NCBI GenBank assembly: GCA_037044905.1
Contig: JBAOKB010000126.1
Span: 558,001-622,000, forward strand
Length of the DNA stretch: 64,000 nt
Direction: 5' to 3'
Source: Hortaea werneckii
Lineage: Eukaryota > Ascomycota > Dothideomycetes > Mycosphaerellales > Teratosphaeriaceae
The notes under the pieces were generated by a model. The model saw only the letters and a list, made by a program, of their open reading frames with translations. It had not been told where the DNA came from and ran no database searches. Below, one piece after another: positions 32,819 through 44,201 of the stretch. A program made the translations under genes and the position numbers. The first letter of the stretch is position 1. Each line of letters begins with the position of its first letter.

Positions 32819-35800
32819 TTACAGTCCTAATCCCGCATCCCACGCATGATAATTCAAATTGATATCCTCAATCCCTTCTAGCGCCGCAGGCATCACAATG
32901 CCCTTGTATAGATCATCCATGTTGCCGTTCTCCAGGTCATGTCCAGCTCCTCCGCTCACGAAACCTGAATCGCTCGAGCCAGTAGTATCGCCGCTGCCTT
33001 TCCTGAGCTCGCTCGCAGTCAAGTCATCAGCGCTCCGCCTTACCGCCTCGTCCGCTGACGAGGCGGAGAAGATGCTGTCCGGGTGGTCGTTGTGTTGGGT
33101 GAAATCGGTCCCCGTCGCTGTGCTGTTGTTCGTATTGGTTTGGCAGAGCGTCTCCCAGAAATCGGCATCCCAGTTGATAGCGTCTGAAGGCGGGTTGTTC
33201 AGCTCGGAATTCGGGCCATGATTCTGGCCTGTTCGTGGAGCATCCATCAGGGCATCGATAGCGGGACCGCCGTACGAGGCGTCAAAGATGTTGGTTTCAC
33301 CGTTGTCCAGGCTTCCGAGAAGCTTTTCCCAGTCCGTTAGCTGGGGCTCTGTCTTAACCGGCGGTGTCATGTTCGTGGTAGATGCTTGAGGAGCAATATC
33401 GGCGCCGAAGGCAAGATAATCTAGGTTAGGTAGATTAGGGACAGATGATCTAGGCTTTGGCCTGATTTGCTGATGCGGCTGTTGCTGTTGCGGACGCTGA
33501 CCTTGCAGCTGCGGTCGGTTATGCTGATTAGGTTGCGCATGTTGGGTATTAGTCTGTCGCGAGACAGACGACGGACGCCTGTACATGTCAAGAGGGCTGC
33601 GAGCTGGCTCTGACCGTGACACGGCGGTCGCGGCATTGTATGTCGAGTTCGCGTGCAGAGAAGGTTGACTTTGAGAAGCAGGCATGCCGTATGGGTGCAT
33701 GCTCACATGTTGAACACTTGCTCGGCGGCTATCCCCACCCGCGTCCATTCGTGGAGGTTTCGATGCCCCATGGGTGGAGAATCGAGACGCAATAGCCTTC
33801 AGCTGCTTCTTGGTCGAATTAGGCGAGTTCGAGCCGGCCTGTGCAGGGACACTGGGCTCCGAATTGTGTCGGGAAACCGGTGCATTGGAGGTTGGTTTGG
33901 GAGGAGACTGGCGAGGAGCCAGCGGCGGTGAGGTCTTCTGCTGAGGCGCGCTCTCCGGCTGTGCAGGCAGGAAAGAGCGGGCAACCTTGCTGAATTCCGG
34001 TGCACAAGGAGCCTTCGTCTTGTTCAATACCTCTACGATGGCGCTAGTCATCCTGTGGTTATCCTTGAGGATCTTCGAGCTTGAGTCCAGACCCAGGCCT
34101 TGGAAGAGCAGTCCGAATCCAGCCAACACCAGGACCTCATCCTTGTTCAGGCAGAAAGAGAAGCACATCCCGCGCTCCTCGAGAAGCTGAATGATCTGGA
34201 CCATGTGTTTGCAGGAGCTAGCCATAGCAAGCATCGAGGAAGATGATTTGCTCCCGAGGGAGGCACAGATAGCGGGTCGCTGAATCAGCGCTCGAATGTA
34301 GTGATATGTGAGCGAGAGGAGCGGCGATCGGCTGCTGATAGTCCCAGTGCTGGGCTTGTCCTGAGCGAAATGCAGGCGCAGATGAGGCGCAAGGTTCTTG
34401 CTCCAGGTTTCAAGCTCGTCAGACAGATCAGTGAGCTTCTTGAGAGACAGTTCGTAGGACGTCTTTGCCGGAAAGACTTCCTCCAAGACCTTGGACAAGA
34501 TACGAGCGGCCTTGAAGAGAGCGAGAGCACTGGAGAGCTTCGTTGACTCGCCCGGCAAAGTAGGTTGGAAGCCGCGCTCAGTCACATACTCATCGTCCGC
34601 ATCGGCCGGGTACTCGCACTGTATGTCGTCGTCTTTGAGCTGCTTGGGCAAGCCCAGCATGACTGCACTAAAGCAATCCACTGTGTACAAGGTCCAAAAG
34701 ACCTTCTTCCTCGTCTCGCAAGTTAGGGTGCCCAGCGCGAACCGCTTTTGCGATTGATGTAGTCCCAGGCGAGTAGAAAGCGAGGTCGACAAGCCTTTGT
34801 AGTTCAGCAGTCGAGTAAGATCACCTTGCTGGATGCAGAAGATTTGGGCCAGAATGAGTGCTTGCAACGTGGCCATGGTGTTCTCGTTCATCGTCGCATC
34901 GAGAGCAGCTCGCCATTGCCTCTCAAAACTCTGGAGCTCTGAAGATGACCGGGCGCCATTCGATAATGCGGCAATACCAAAGACCAGGTTCAACTGGGCA
35001 ATGGCGGTCTTGTCGCTGACCGCGTCAGAGTCAGCAACATATTTCTCGTAAAGCGCCAGGAAAGCCGGTCGATGTAACACTGGGAAGAGCGGCGCCCACT
35101 CCTGGAAGAAGATGTTGACCAACTGGTCAGATACTAGTCTCGGTGGGGCCTTGTACACCACAGGTGACTCCGGCGTCGGAGGTGTCTCGGAACCACTGCG
35201 TAGGCTACTGGCCAAGAGCGCCTCGGTGTTGATTTCGCTGGTCGAGCGACCAGTCTCTTGAACTCTGTGCTTGAAGGCTTCAATGAAGGTACGCCCGCTG
35301 GACGTCCCAGAAAAGTACGAGTCGGCACCCTCGACAGCGCCGGACAGCAGATAAGGCGACTGTTGCACCTTGAACACTTCATCCTTTTCCGGCGTCTGCG
35401 GTGGATCGTCGCTTGCATTCCCTTGAGAAGTTGCCGAACCTCGTCGCGGAGATGGCAGCTGAATGGATTGCGTGGATTGCGAATGTATCCGCGAGAGCAT
35501 ATCGATCTTCTCATCCTTCTCGTCGAGGAGGTCCTTCAGTTCGCGGACCTCTGTTTCCAACGCCCGTACCGCTCCTCCAGCGATTCGGTGTATCCTCTTG
35601 GGAAGGCTCGACGGCTGAGCTTGTCGCTGGTCTTGCACTCGAAACCGACATTCGCACACTGGGAACAACATGGCCGAACACCGTCGCATCGGATCTTCTT
35701 ACTTCGACATCTGCAGCCTGCATGTTAGCATTGCCGTTACACCGCATCTGCAAGATCGTCTACTGTACCGGTCGCAAGCCTGTGCAATTCGTGACTGCGC

Positions 35801-35845
35801 ACTGGTGCCCACCTTGATGACCTTCATTGGTAGTATGCCCGGCAT
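32819..35845 (-). CDS. facB: Zn2Cys6 activator FacB/Cat8 of acetate and gluconeogenic metabolism, one frame break
   Basis: Transcription activator for acetate utilisation and gluconeogenic genes. The start MPGILPMKVIKVGTSAQSR at 35845 and the zinc cluster ACDRCRSKKIRCDGVRPCC...CANVGFECKTSDKLSRRAF are characteristic of FacB/Cat8. A 58-nt intron (35711-35768, with branch GCTAAC) falls inside the DR|CRSKK part of the zinc cluster. A leucine-zipper-like coiled coil follows (VRALETEVRELKDLLDEKDE). The fungal-specific TF domain spans roughly residues 190-560 (FFQEWAPLFPVLHRPAFLAL, TRLGLHQSQKRFALG, RKKVFWTLYTVDCFSAVMLG). The C-terminal half is Gln/Pro/Ser-rich with acidic activation-type patches. 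One G is missing near 35570 in GAGCGG(G)TACGG, breaking EERVRALE; corrected length is about 989 residues. The 1.76-kb upstream region suits a regulated gene. Confidence 0.93.
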
Positions 35846-37604
35846 ATTGGGCAGGGGGTGCCAGCGTACTGGCTTCGCTCTTCTTGATCAGCTCAACCAC
35901 CTAGGTATGTCTTCTTCGTCGGCTTCGTAGAGTTCAGGAGGGAGGGGAGAGCCGTGGTGATCATGCGTCTGATTGCCCTAACAGCGCTGTTCACAACTCA
36001 ATGTCGCGTGGGGTTTCAAGGACGTGCAGCGGCAGCCAGCAGTGTGATTAATGTTTCTAGAAAACCCAACGGAGAGGCACTGACATCAATAATAGCACGC
36101 CAAAAGGAAATTGTCATGAACAGGAAGCCAGCCAGACAACGTACCGGGATGTCGTCCGATCGGCCATGATGACCATGCTGGGGAATTTAGGTGCCCGCTC
36201 CATGGAGGTGGAAGAATCCGGGGCGCTATGCTCCAACGCCGCGTGCGCACACCTTCTGGCGTACCACACATGCACGGCTGGTGCGGAGAACGACGCTGCA
36301 CTGTCGGGCGTCAGACGAAACGCGATTGGTCGCATAGGCTGCGAGGTTTAAGGCTGGTTCCAGACGTGGGGATAGGTCGACTTGGCTCGGACCCGCGAAT
36401 GGGAATCGCTGCATCGCCCCGGGATAAGGTGCAAGCCGAACTGCCAGCGACATCGCCATAACTTCGCCTGATGCGACCCCGTGACTGCAGATCGGTACGT
36501 TGTCGATCACGAGAAATGAATGGCACGAATGGCAAAGTTAACTGGCTGTGTGGGGTCAATGCAATGCCTTGTCCGAAGTACGTGCGAAAAGGACAGAGTC
36601 AGGACGTCGAACATGAACCAGCCGGCATCCATGTCCAGAGGCATGGCGTCGCACCCTGAACAGCAGTCACCGCTGCCTTTCATCGGCACCGAACGACGGT
36701 GAGCCAGCTAAGCCTCGACTGGTGACCCAGACATAAGGTAACGAACCACTGGAGGTTCTGCGGGGGAGAATACCTTGGCGCTATTTGTCACTTTCGGCGC
36801 GCAATAGACAAGCACGAAGAAGAGAAAAAGTCGGGTCTTTGCGAAGTATGTGCCGGCGTACATATGACTTCATCTCCCAAGACGAGAAAGAAAACCAAAA
36901 GGAACACAATTCTCGATCTTGTGTGCTGCGAGGGTTTCGGTAGTTCTGGGATGACCTATTTTGGCTCTCGCTGCGCCATCGTACAGGGTCAGCCGAAGTT
37001 ACCGAAGACGTACTGAAGTCGAATCACGTGCTGTTGTTGCAATGGCTATGCACCTGGGTCGGTACCTAGGTAGCTTTGAGCATACTTCAAGGTCACGCGT
37101 CCGAATGTGACAATTACCTACCGATTACCATAAAGCTCGCAGTCACGATGACTAACGCAGCTGTCTCCGCAAGCCATCTACGCAGCCCTAAGTACAGTCT
37201 TCGATCTACTGCACCCTTTTTTCGTTGTTCTCCATGAAGTCTATATCTATCGCGCGGAGGTATCGCGGAGGTACATCCGGACAATGGTACGTACGTACAA
37301 TGATGGTCGCAACCCTTTCCTTGCCTGGTGCTAGCTATTATTGGCTTGTGGGGGGCTGCTATACCGAGCGCAGTATTAATCGCCAATCATGTTCTATGTT
37401 CTTCAGTACTTTAAAGCCGCGGTTGAGGTAGTAGCCAAACGACGTCACATCAGGAGGCTGGTACTCTCGCAATAGAAGCCGTAGCGGTAAGGAGAGCAAT
37501 CCCAATCTTAACCACCCCAGTCAATTTGCAGTACTCTGTGACTGGGCACAACTTTCAAGTGAAAAGTCAACACTTATGCCCGACGCAACTCGGCCATATG
37601 TACA
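35846..37604. other. Long intergenic region upstream of facB
   Basis: About 1.76 kb between facB and the 3' end of the next SET gene. The palindrome ACCTAGGT at 35899-35906 lies in the facB leader and a perfect TACCTAGGTA at 37063-37072. A GTGGGG match to the CreA consensus SYGGRG lies near 36366; a single match is weak evidence. Frames here look like noise. Confidence 0.5.
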
Positions 37605-39292
37605 TCAAGAAAAATCTTCACCTGCCCTCTCCTCAACGCCAGGATCCTCATTCATCTTCGCCAAGTACCGCTTCACCACCTCACTCTCAGCCAGCTCGAG
37701 CTTCTGGCGCTCAAAATCCTCATAAGCCCTCTCCATCAACTCAAACTCCAGCTTCCTAAGTCTCATCACATTCTCAAAAACGGGCGTCCTCACCTCCGTA
37801 TCTCCCCCATGTCCCACCCCTTCCGCTGCCTCCTGCGTGCCGTATAGGACCTGCATTTGCTCAAAGACGCGCTGCTGCAACAACGCCACAGCTCTCAGCC
37901 TATAGACATCCCAGAGCTCGCTTTTGCCTAGCAGACTGTACAACTGTGCCGTACCGCCCGTGAGCTCCTCGTCGCCAAAGAAAGACTGCATTTCTTCCCC
38001 CTCGCCATCGACCGTCCGCGCGAGCTCGAAACGCAGTCCATCCTCGGCTCCCACGCACAGCAGCCAGATGAACTCGCCTTTCCAGTCCATCTCGCCGTCC
38101 CCGGCATCGATGAGTTTGAACCCCGGCGCGCAGTCTGCCGTCTGCAGCTTGGCGGGCTTGTACGGGTCTTCGTCTGGGATACTCAGGCTGAGGAAGAGCG
38201 TTTCCGCGCTTTGCCTTTCCGCTTCCAGGAAGCCGTAGGAGAAGAGCATTTCGCATGCGCCTTTCTCGTCGCCGTACGTGATCGTGACTTCGTCGCCTTC
38301 GGTGACGGTTTTGTCGTCGCGCAGCAGGAGGGTGGCGTTGCCGTCCTCGTCTTTCTCGTATACGGCGACCGTGCTCTCGCCGGCAGAGTGGTTCGCTAAG
38401 TCGATGCAGGGTACCATGCAGTGTCCGATTTCGGGGAAGTCGAGCGCCCGCGAGCGGTACATGGCGTCGACTTGGAGCCAGTCGTCGAAGTCTAGGTGCT
38501 CGCCGACGAGGGAGTACCAGCGGGTCTGGGATGTTGATTCGCAGAGGTGGTCGTATTCACGATGCAGGCTCCGCAGTTTGGAAGAGACGGCGGGAGCTAG
38601 GGTGGTTCCTATGAGCAGTGCGAGTTCGTCTTGAGACCAGAATGTAGGGAGGTTTTCGAGCGGGAGGGACTTGACGTAGCTTTTGAAGAGAGAAGTATCA
38701 GCGAGCCATGATGTTGTAGTGAGCGAATTTGAGGAGTTGAGAAGGTAGCGCACGCTCAGGACATACTCTGTAAAGGGACAGTGAACACCAACGCGTTCGG
38801 CAAGGTCAGGGCAGGAAATGGAAGCTTGAACAAGAAGGAAGGCGAGAATCGCGCCTCTGGGCGTCTACGCTGCCATCAGCATCTGCTGCCTACTGTTATG
38901 GGTGTTGTATGCGCACGCTGTGGCCCATCAGGTTACGCTGTCGGTGATCAATACATGCTTTCGTAAATTGAAAGACAGACGAGAAATCGTGTCGAGACAT
39001 AACCTACCCTTCCAAAATCGCCCAAGGCTTCGAGCACTTCGCGAAAGTCTTTGTCGGCTTTTGCATGTTCCAGCACTCTCTCGAGAGATAGAATGAGATC
39101 GTGGGGTACACTCATGAGCTCGCCGTCTTTGCTAGCTCCAGGCAGACTGTGCTTGGCTAAAAGAGCACCGCCTTTGCCTACCGCATACCCTGGCACGACT
39201 TGTCTGAAGTCGACTTCATTGAGCATGGCCCATGGCAGTACTGCCTCGCCGGGGAGCTGTAGCCACCCGGCTGCTTTGCCAGAGCGAATCAT
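37605..39292 (-). CDS. SET-domain lysine methyltransferase (Rkm/SETD6-like, Rubisco-methyltransferase fold)
   Basis: Protein of about 481 residues, intact, two exons. Exon 1 (MIRSGKAAGWLQLPGEAVLP) holds the first SET segment with VVPGYAVGKGGALLAKHSLP, the usual G-x-G opening of this class. A long 242-nt intron (38766-39007, GTAGGT...ACAGAG) joins in frame to YVLSVRYLLNSS. Exon 2 contains the split-SET insert (LPTFWSQDELALLIGTTL), the SAM motif CMVPCIDLANHS and the catalytic segment VTEGDEVTITYGDEKGACEM followed by LFSYGFLE. A helical C-terminal domain of the Rubisco-substrate-binding type follows. Fungal proteins of this class methylate ribosomal proteins or translation factors; the exact target cannot be read from sequence. 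It starts 700 bp from CDC14 and is divergent to it. Confidence 0.85.
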
Positions 39293-39992
39293 GTTGGCAG
39301 TCTAGCAAGTTTCGAATGGATAGGCGCTAGACAGCTTCCATTGGTTGCTTCCCAGTGGCAGATGGTACGATCGGAGAAATCCAGACGCACGTCGCAACCC
39401 GGCAATCAACACCCGACAGAATTGATAGCTTGAATGGGTAGGCGTGGCAAATACTATGTATGTATGCATGTACCATCACCAATCGCACCAAAGCATCAGG
39501 CTGCAGGTCAGAGCGGCAGCAGCGGCAGCGGCAGCGATGCGATGCGATGCGCCGCGAGGCGATGGCACGATCCGTCCGTGCACCGCTCCTACACTGAAGC
39601 TTTGACCTTGCAATTTGTTTGTCAACAAGCTACCCGGACAACCAGTCTAGGACAAGCGTACCTCGAGACGGCCCCATCGTGTCTCTACTGCCATCACAAC
39701 AACAACAACAACATAACACCCACCACCCCCGGCAGCCTCTTCCCATATCATTACTGTGCATCGCCGCCGGCAACGAGAGGAGGACGACAGCGGACTCATC
39801 ATTATTATCTGCGACCGCGCTCTGCTGCGCTGTCCGAGTATCTCACCAGCACCCCGCCATTGGAAGCTTGGGCTCGCCAACATCACCGTTGCGCCTGCCT
39901 TGTGGTATCAACAGCAATTGCGCTGCACTGTCCCACACGACCACCATCGACATCTTCGGCCTTGCTCTAGTTAGGAAGGCATAGGGGCAGCG
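39293..39992. other. Bidirectional promoter region, SET gene and CDC14
   Basis: 700 bp between two divergent starts. It contains the GC-rich simple repeat at 39513-39552. Nothing else resolved. Confidence 0.55.
39513..39552. repeat. GC-rich simple repeat (GGCAGC)n then (GATGC)n
   Basis: Adjacent short tandem runs of GGCAGC/AGCGGC and GATGC units, in the CDC14 promoter or leader. Confidence 0.6.
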
Positions 39993-42314
39993 ATGCCTCA
40001 CCACTCTCGCGCTGCGACGGCAGATGAGGTGCCTTCCGTGACCAGCTATGGCCAGGTGATCGAGTACATTCAAGGTACTTCCACTACAACCTCACCAAAA
40101 CAACTGGAATCGCACACACGCCTCTCCCTCGCCATATCGCAATGATGCAGCCGCCTCTTCGGCTGCGCATGCGGATGGTCCCGCACAAGCCTCACCCTCA
40201 TCGCAACCGCCCAACTTAACCTCACCAGCCAAGTCTCTTGCTGACATGACCATCCTTCACTATGCAGACCGCCTCTACCTCGCTTCCTACACCCACCCGC
40301 CTGACGACAACACGCCTTTCCCATACCCTTCACAGCCGAGGTCGAGTCGGAGCCCGAGCAAGCGATCTTCGCGAGCGCAACAGAATGGCGGTCCTCAGGC
40401 GGTCCAGCAAAGCGGTCTCGTGCAGCCGCCTTATTACTTTTCCATTGATAGGAGTCTTCTCTATAACGCTTTCCACGCGGATTTTGGTCCTTTGCACGTA
40501 GGACATCTGTACAGGTTTGCGGTGCAATTGCATGATGTACTGGGCCACCCGGACAACGACGGCAGACCGGTGGTGTTCTGGAGCAGTGCGGACTCGAGGA
40601 GTGAGTAGACAAGGTGATGGACGGGCGCGCGAGGTCAGGGCAATGCTAATACTTGCTTAGGTCGTGCTAACGCTGCATGCATACTTGCTACTTACATGGT
40701 GTTGATTCAGTCGTGGCCACCTCACCTGGCGCTTGCGCCCATTGCGCAAATGGACCCTCCGTGCATGCCTTTCAGAGACGCAGGGTACAGCCAGGCAGAC
40801 TACTCGCTCACGATTCAGGACGTTGTCTACGGTGTCTGGAAGGCCAAGGAAGAGGGTCTTGTTGGTCTGAAGGAATTCAGCCTAGAAGAATATGAAAGGT
40901 ACGAGAGGGTGGACCAGGGTGATTTCAACTGGATTACGCCTCACTTCCTGGCATTTGCCAGCCCTCAACATCAGCCGACGCATGTGATCGGACCGTCAGA
41001 TCCAATGTACAGCCAACTCCCGCGGTCGATGTCTGCACTGAGCAGAGACAAGACTCTGCCCTCCCCATTCAAGAACGTCCTAGCGCACTTCGCTGATCGC
41101 GGAATTGGCCTTGTGGTCCGATTGAACTCCGAGCTCTACTCATCGAGCTACTTCACCGCGCTCGGCATCAAACACTTGGACATGATCTTCGACGATGGCA
41201 CATGTCCTCCCTCAATCTTGTGCGCAAGTTCGTCAACCTCGCACATCACATGATCCACGACAAGCGCAAAGGAATTGCGGTCCATTGCAAAGCTGGTCTC
41301 GGACGTACCGGCTGCTTGATTGGCGCATACCTCATCTACAGGCACGGTTTCACCGCCAACGAAATCATCGCCTTCATGCGGTTTATGCGCCCTGGTATGG
41401 TCGTCGGGCCACAGCAGCACTGGCTGCACCTCAACCAAGGTACTTTCCGGGAGTGGTGGTTTGAAGACACGATGAAGGAGAAGATCATGGCGAGCATGCA
41501 ACCCGCAACTCCGACCAGGCTTCGCGACAGCACTAGGAGGCTCGCAAGCAACGGACAGACATTTACACCGCCGAACGCAGACCGCCAAAATGCTGGTACA
41601 AGCCCACGCCGAGCAGCCTTAGGGGAGATCACGAACAACGAGCAACAACAAAGCGCGTCCACCTCAGCTCCAACTTACAGCAACTCTTCAGACGACATCA
41701 ACGACATGAAGTCATCCCGCTTGGGCGTTTCAGACGAGAATCTGCCCGCTCCTACGCCAGGCCAGCCCCGTAAGACCAACAAGCTGTACGGCATTGGCGG
41801 TAGACGCGTCATGACTGAGAACAGACCAACATCCATTCGCCCTGAAACAGAAGTCGTGCGCTCGGAGCGCATGCCCAAGGACAAAGATGAGTCTGAAGAA
41901 GACTACGCCGTCCGCATGTTGGCCTCCGGCAAGAAATCCTCCCAATCCCCCGCCAGCCGCAGCGGCAAGCGACGAGCCGTGTCCTGCACCACGACCACCA
42001 CCACGACCACCAAGTGGGACGTCCCGACCGACACCTCAGATTCCGAGAACTACAACCCGGACGCGCCGGCGCCGATCGAGGAGCTGGGCGATGTGCCGAT
42101 GCAGGACAAGCTGGCCAGCCCAACCCGCTCACAACCCAAGACGCCCTCGGCCTCCGCCGCTGCCGCCGCAAAGAGCGGGAACGGTATCGGTGCGCTCAGC
42201 GTCGGCAAGCGCTCCAGTCCTATGCGGAGGAGCACCGAAGGCAAGACGAACGTGCGCAAGACCAGCGGCCGCGTGGGCAGTCATGGGACCCAGCGTGCGG
42301 TGAGCCGGGCTTAA
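39993..42314 (+). CDS. CDC14: Dual-specificity phosphatase Cdc14, one frame break
   Basis: Phosphatase that reverses CDK phosphorylation at mitotic exit, septation and in DNA repair. Exon 1 ends SYGQVIEYIQ; intron 1 (40075-40267) joins to DRLYLASYTHPPDD, a diagnostic Cdc14 start, and intron 2 (40601-40660) joins to RANAACILATYMVLIQSWPP. The A domain includes NAFHADFGPLHVGHLYRF and FRDAGYSQADYSLTIQDVVY. The B domain carries the WPD-loop region (IFDDGTCPP) and the CX5R signature HCKAGLGRTGCLIGAYLIY, then PGMVVGPQQHWLH. The long Ser/Thr/Pro and basic C-terminal tail probably holds localisation signals. One C is missing near 41215 (CCTCCCTC), just after the WPD-equivalent Asp. Corrected length is about 689 residues. 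The start has a weak upstream context but matches the family N-terminus. Confidence 0.94.
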
Positions 42315-42466
42315 TTATGTCGACCCTCTTCCGGCTGAAGGGCTCGATTCGTTGCTTTTTCGGACATTCTCGTATTCTTTGTTTCCTCTTTTGATATTAC
42401 CTCTCGGGCATGGGGATGATGGAACCACCCCCCGGACAACTTTTCTGGCATGGAGTTGGTAGGCGT

Positions 42467-42502
42467 ATGGGCATTGACATGGACATGGGCATGGTCATGG
42501 GC
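42467..42502. repeat. Degenerate 6-bp repeat ATGGRC
   Basis: Six imperfect ATGGGC/ATGGAC/ATGGTC units in a row, about 150 bp after the CDC14 stop, probably in its 3' region. Confidence 0.6.
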
Positions 42503-43454
42503 AAACGGAAAGCGGGCAGGGGGGAAGTGGGAAAAACCCGGCGCGAAAAACTTCTGGAGAATTCGCTAGTTTTTTTTTTTTTTCCACTTTTTGAAGGCTC
42601 TTTTTATGGCATTGCTGGGTGGTGTGGGAACTATCTCGCTTGGGCATACATTTGCTCTTTTTGTTTTCCTCCCGCAGCTGGAAGATGACGGAAGTGGTGC
42701 GCTTCTCCTGAATCGATGCCTCTTTTCGAAATCCTTATGACTTGTGATTTTCCTGTCCCTTCTTTCTTTTTGGGCTTGTTGCCTCTCTTCTTTCTCGCTG
42801 CGCTCGTTGTGTGCAGGGGAATGAAGCTGCTGCTAGTGCGTGAGTGTGTTTGTCGGTTCCTAGTTGGGATTTGTCTATCGGGTGGGAAGATATGTCGATG
42901 GCGGGAGGGAGAGAAAAGCAAGGCGAGCCCTCATTTGCTGGGGCATAGAGATTGCGGCGTTCACTCATAACGTCGTCGGCGTCGATGTTTCTCTATGTCT
43001 AATGGATGGGAAATCCGTTCCCACAGCAGTGTCCGTTGCTCACTCGGTACTGTACTACTACCTCGTACACCAGCTATTGGACTGCCGGCTCGTGTATTTT
43101 TACAAACGGACCTCATCGATTTGATCGGCGCGACTATCTAACGTAAAGACTTGAAATGATTGAACGAAATGACTTGGGATTGGAATTGGATTGTCGCCCG
43201 TTTTGTGCTTGGTTGATTCATGATTTCGTGCAAAATTATGCGTGCCCGTGAACGCTTGCCTGTTCACGTGAACGGCTGGTGTAAGCGAGTCAAGATGGAT
43301 CGTCGAGCTGTAGCAGCCGGAGCAGGAGGTCGGTACCTTACGAGGTTAGGATTTTTTTTATTATTTTCTTTTTTCCTTTATGCTGGGCTATGGCGAAGAA
43401 CAATTGTCATTGCAGTCGTTGATCCCTTAAACCTGCAGGATGAGATAAGACGAG

Positions 43455-43515
43455 ATGCACATGCACACGGCATGCACATGCATATGCATATTTACCTGCA
43501 GATGCACATGCAGGT
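43455..43515. repeat. Alternating purine-pyrimidine CATGCA/ATGCAC tract
   Basis: Repeated GATGCACATGCA and GCATGCACATGCATATGCAT units, each partly palindromic. Such tracts can adopt cruciform or Z-like structures; a functional role is not shown. Confidence 0.6.
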
Positions 43516-44201
43516 GGATGGAGTATTTAATAGCAGACGAATTATTATGCCCGCTCCGCCCCCTTTGAAACCTCTTGCTTCGTGCATTTCAACGAATTTG
43601 CGACACGCAAAAATGCTGAAAGCAAACGTCCACGCACGACATCTCATCTGTTCATGTATGACGCGCCGTGGCAGCAAGGAAATCTAATTCTCGAGAGACG
43701 TCCAGCGGTCGGCGAGATGCCAGAGGAATCGTTCGGGCTGTCTCGATACCGAGGAGCCCCGATGAAACTTTATTCTGCCCTTTCTTTCTCCTCCTCCTCG
43801 GCAGTGGCAGTGGTACTTAACAGTCTCAACAGTGACGCTTCCTTGCAGCCCAATGCCGTTTTCCCTCGGAGGTATCTCAGGGGGTGTCTGGTTTAGACTC
43901 CCCGCCGCTCTTTGCAAGCGTGCAGTTGCCTGCATGACCGACTTCCAGATCTCCAACCTCACGGTCATCGCACGCACCAAGGACGAATGAGATCTGACTG
44001 GCACAGCACCGATGGGCTTCTGGCCTCTCGCCCAGGGCCTATGGCGTCTTCGAGCAATGATCGATGGAGATGGCGTAGCTGGCCATGGCGCAATAATGGT
44101 TCAGAGTTTGTTCCTTGTCACCAGGCGGCCATCGCTATTTAATCCTGCTTCGTTCCTGCCCACCTACCGTCTTCCAAGCACGTATCAGTTAGGTCGAAAA
44201 T

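Larger units (their letters stand above)
42315..44201. other. Long intergenic region between CDC14 and carboxylesterase
   Basis: About 1.9 kb with T-rich runs (near 42570 and 43360) and two short repeat tracts listed separately. No frame in it has gene-like composition. Confidence 0.5.

Noticed and set aside
36086..36702. Several 60-90-residue frames upstream of facB
   Set aside because: Overlapping on both strands with no family features; more likely the long facB promoter or leader.
41887..42303. Pro/Arg-rich frame in the 3' part of CDC14
   Set aside because: Overlaps the Cdc14 C-terminal tail in another frame; no independent start or motif.
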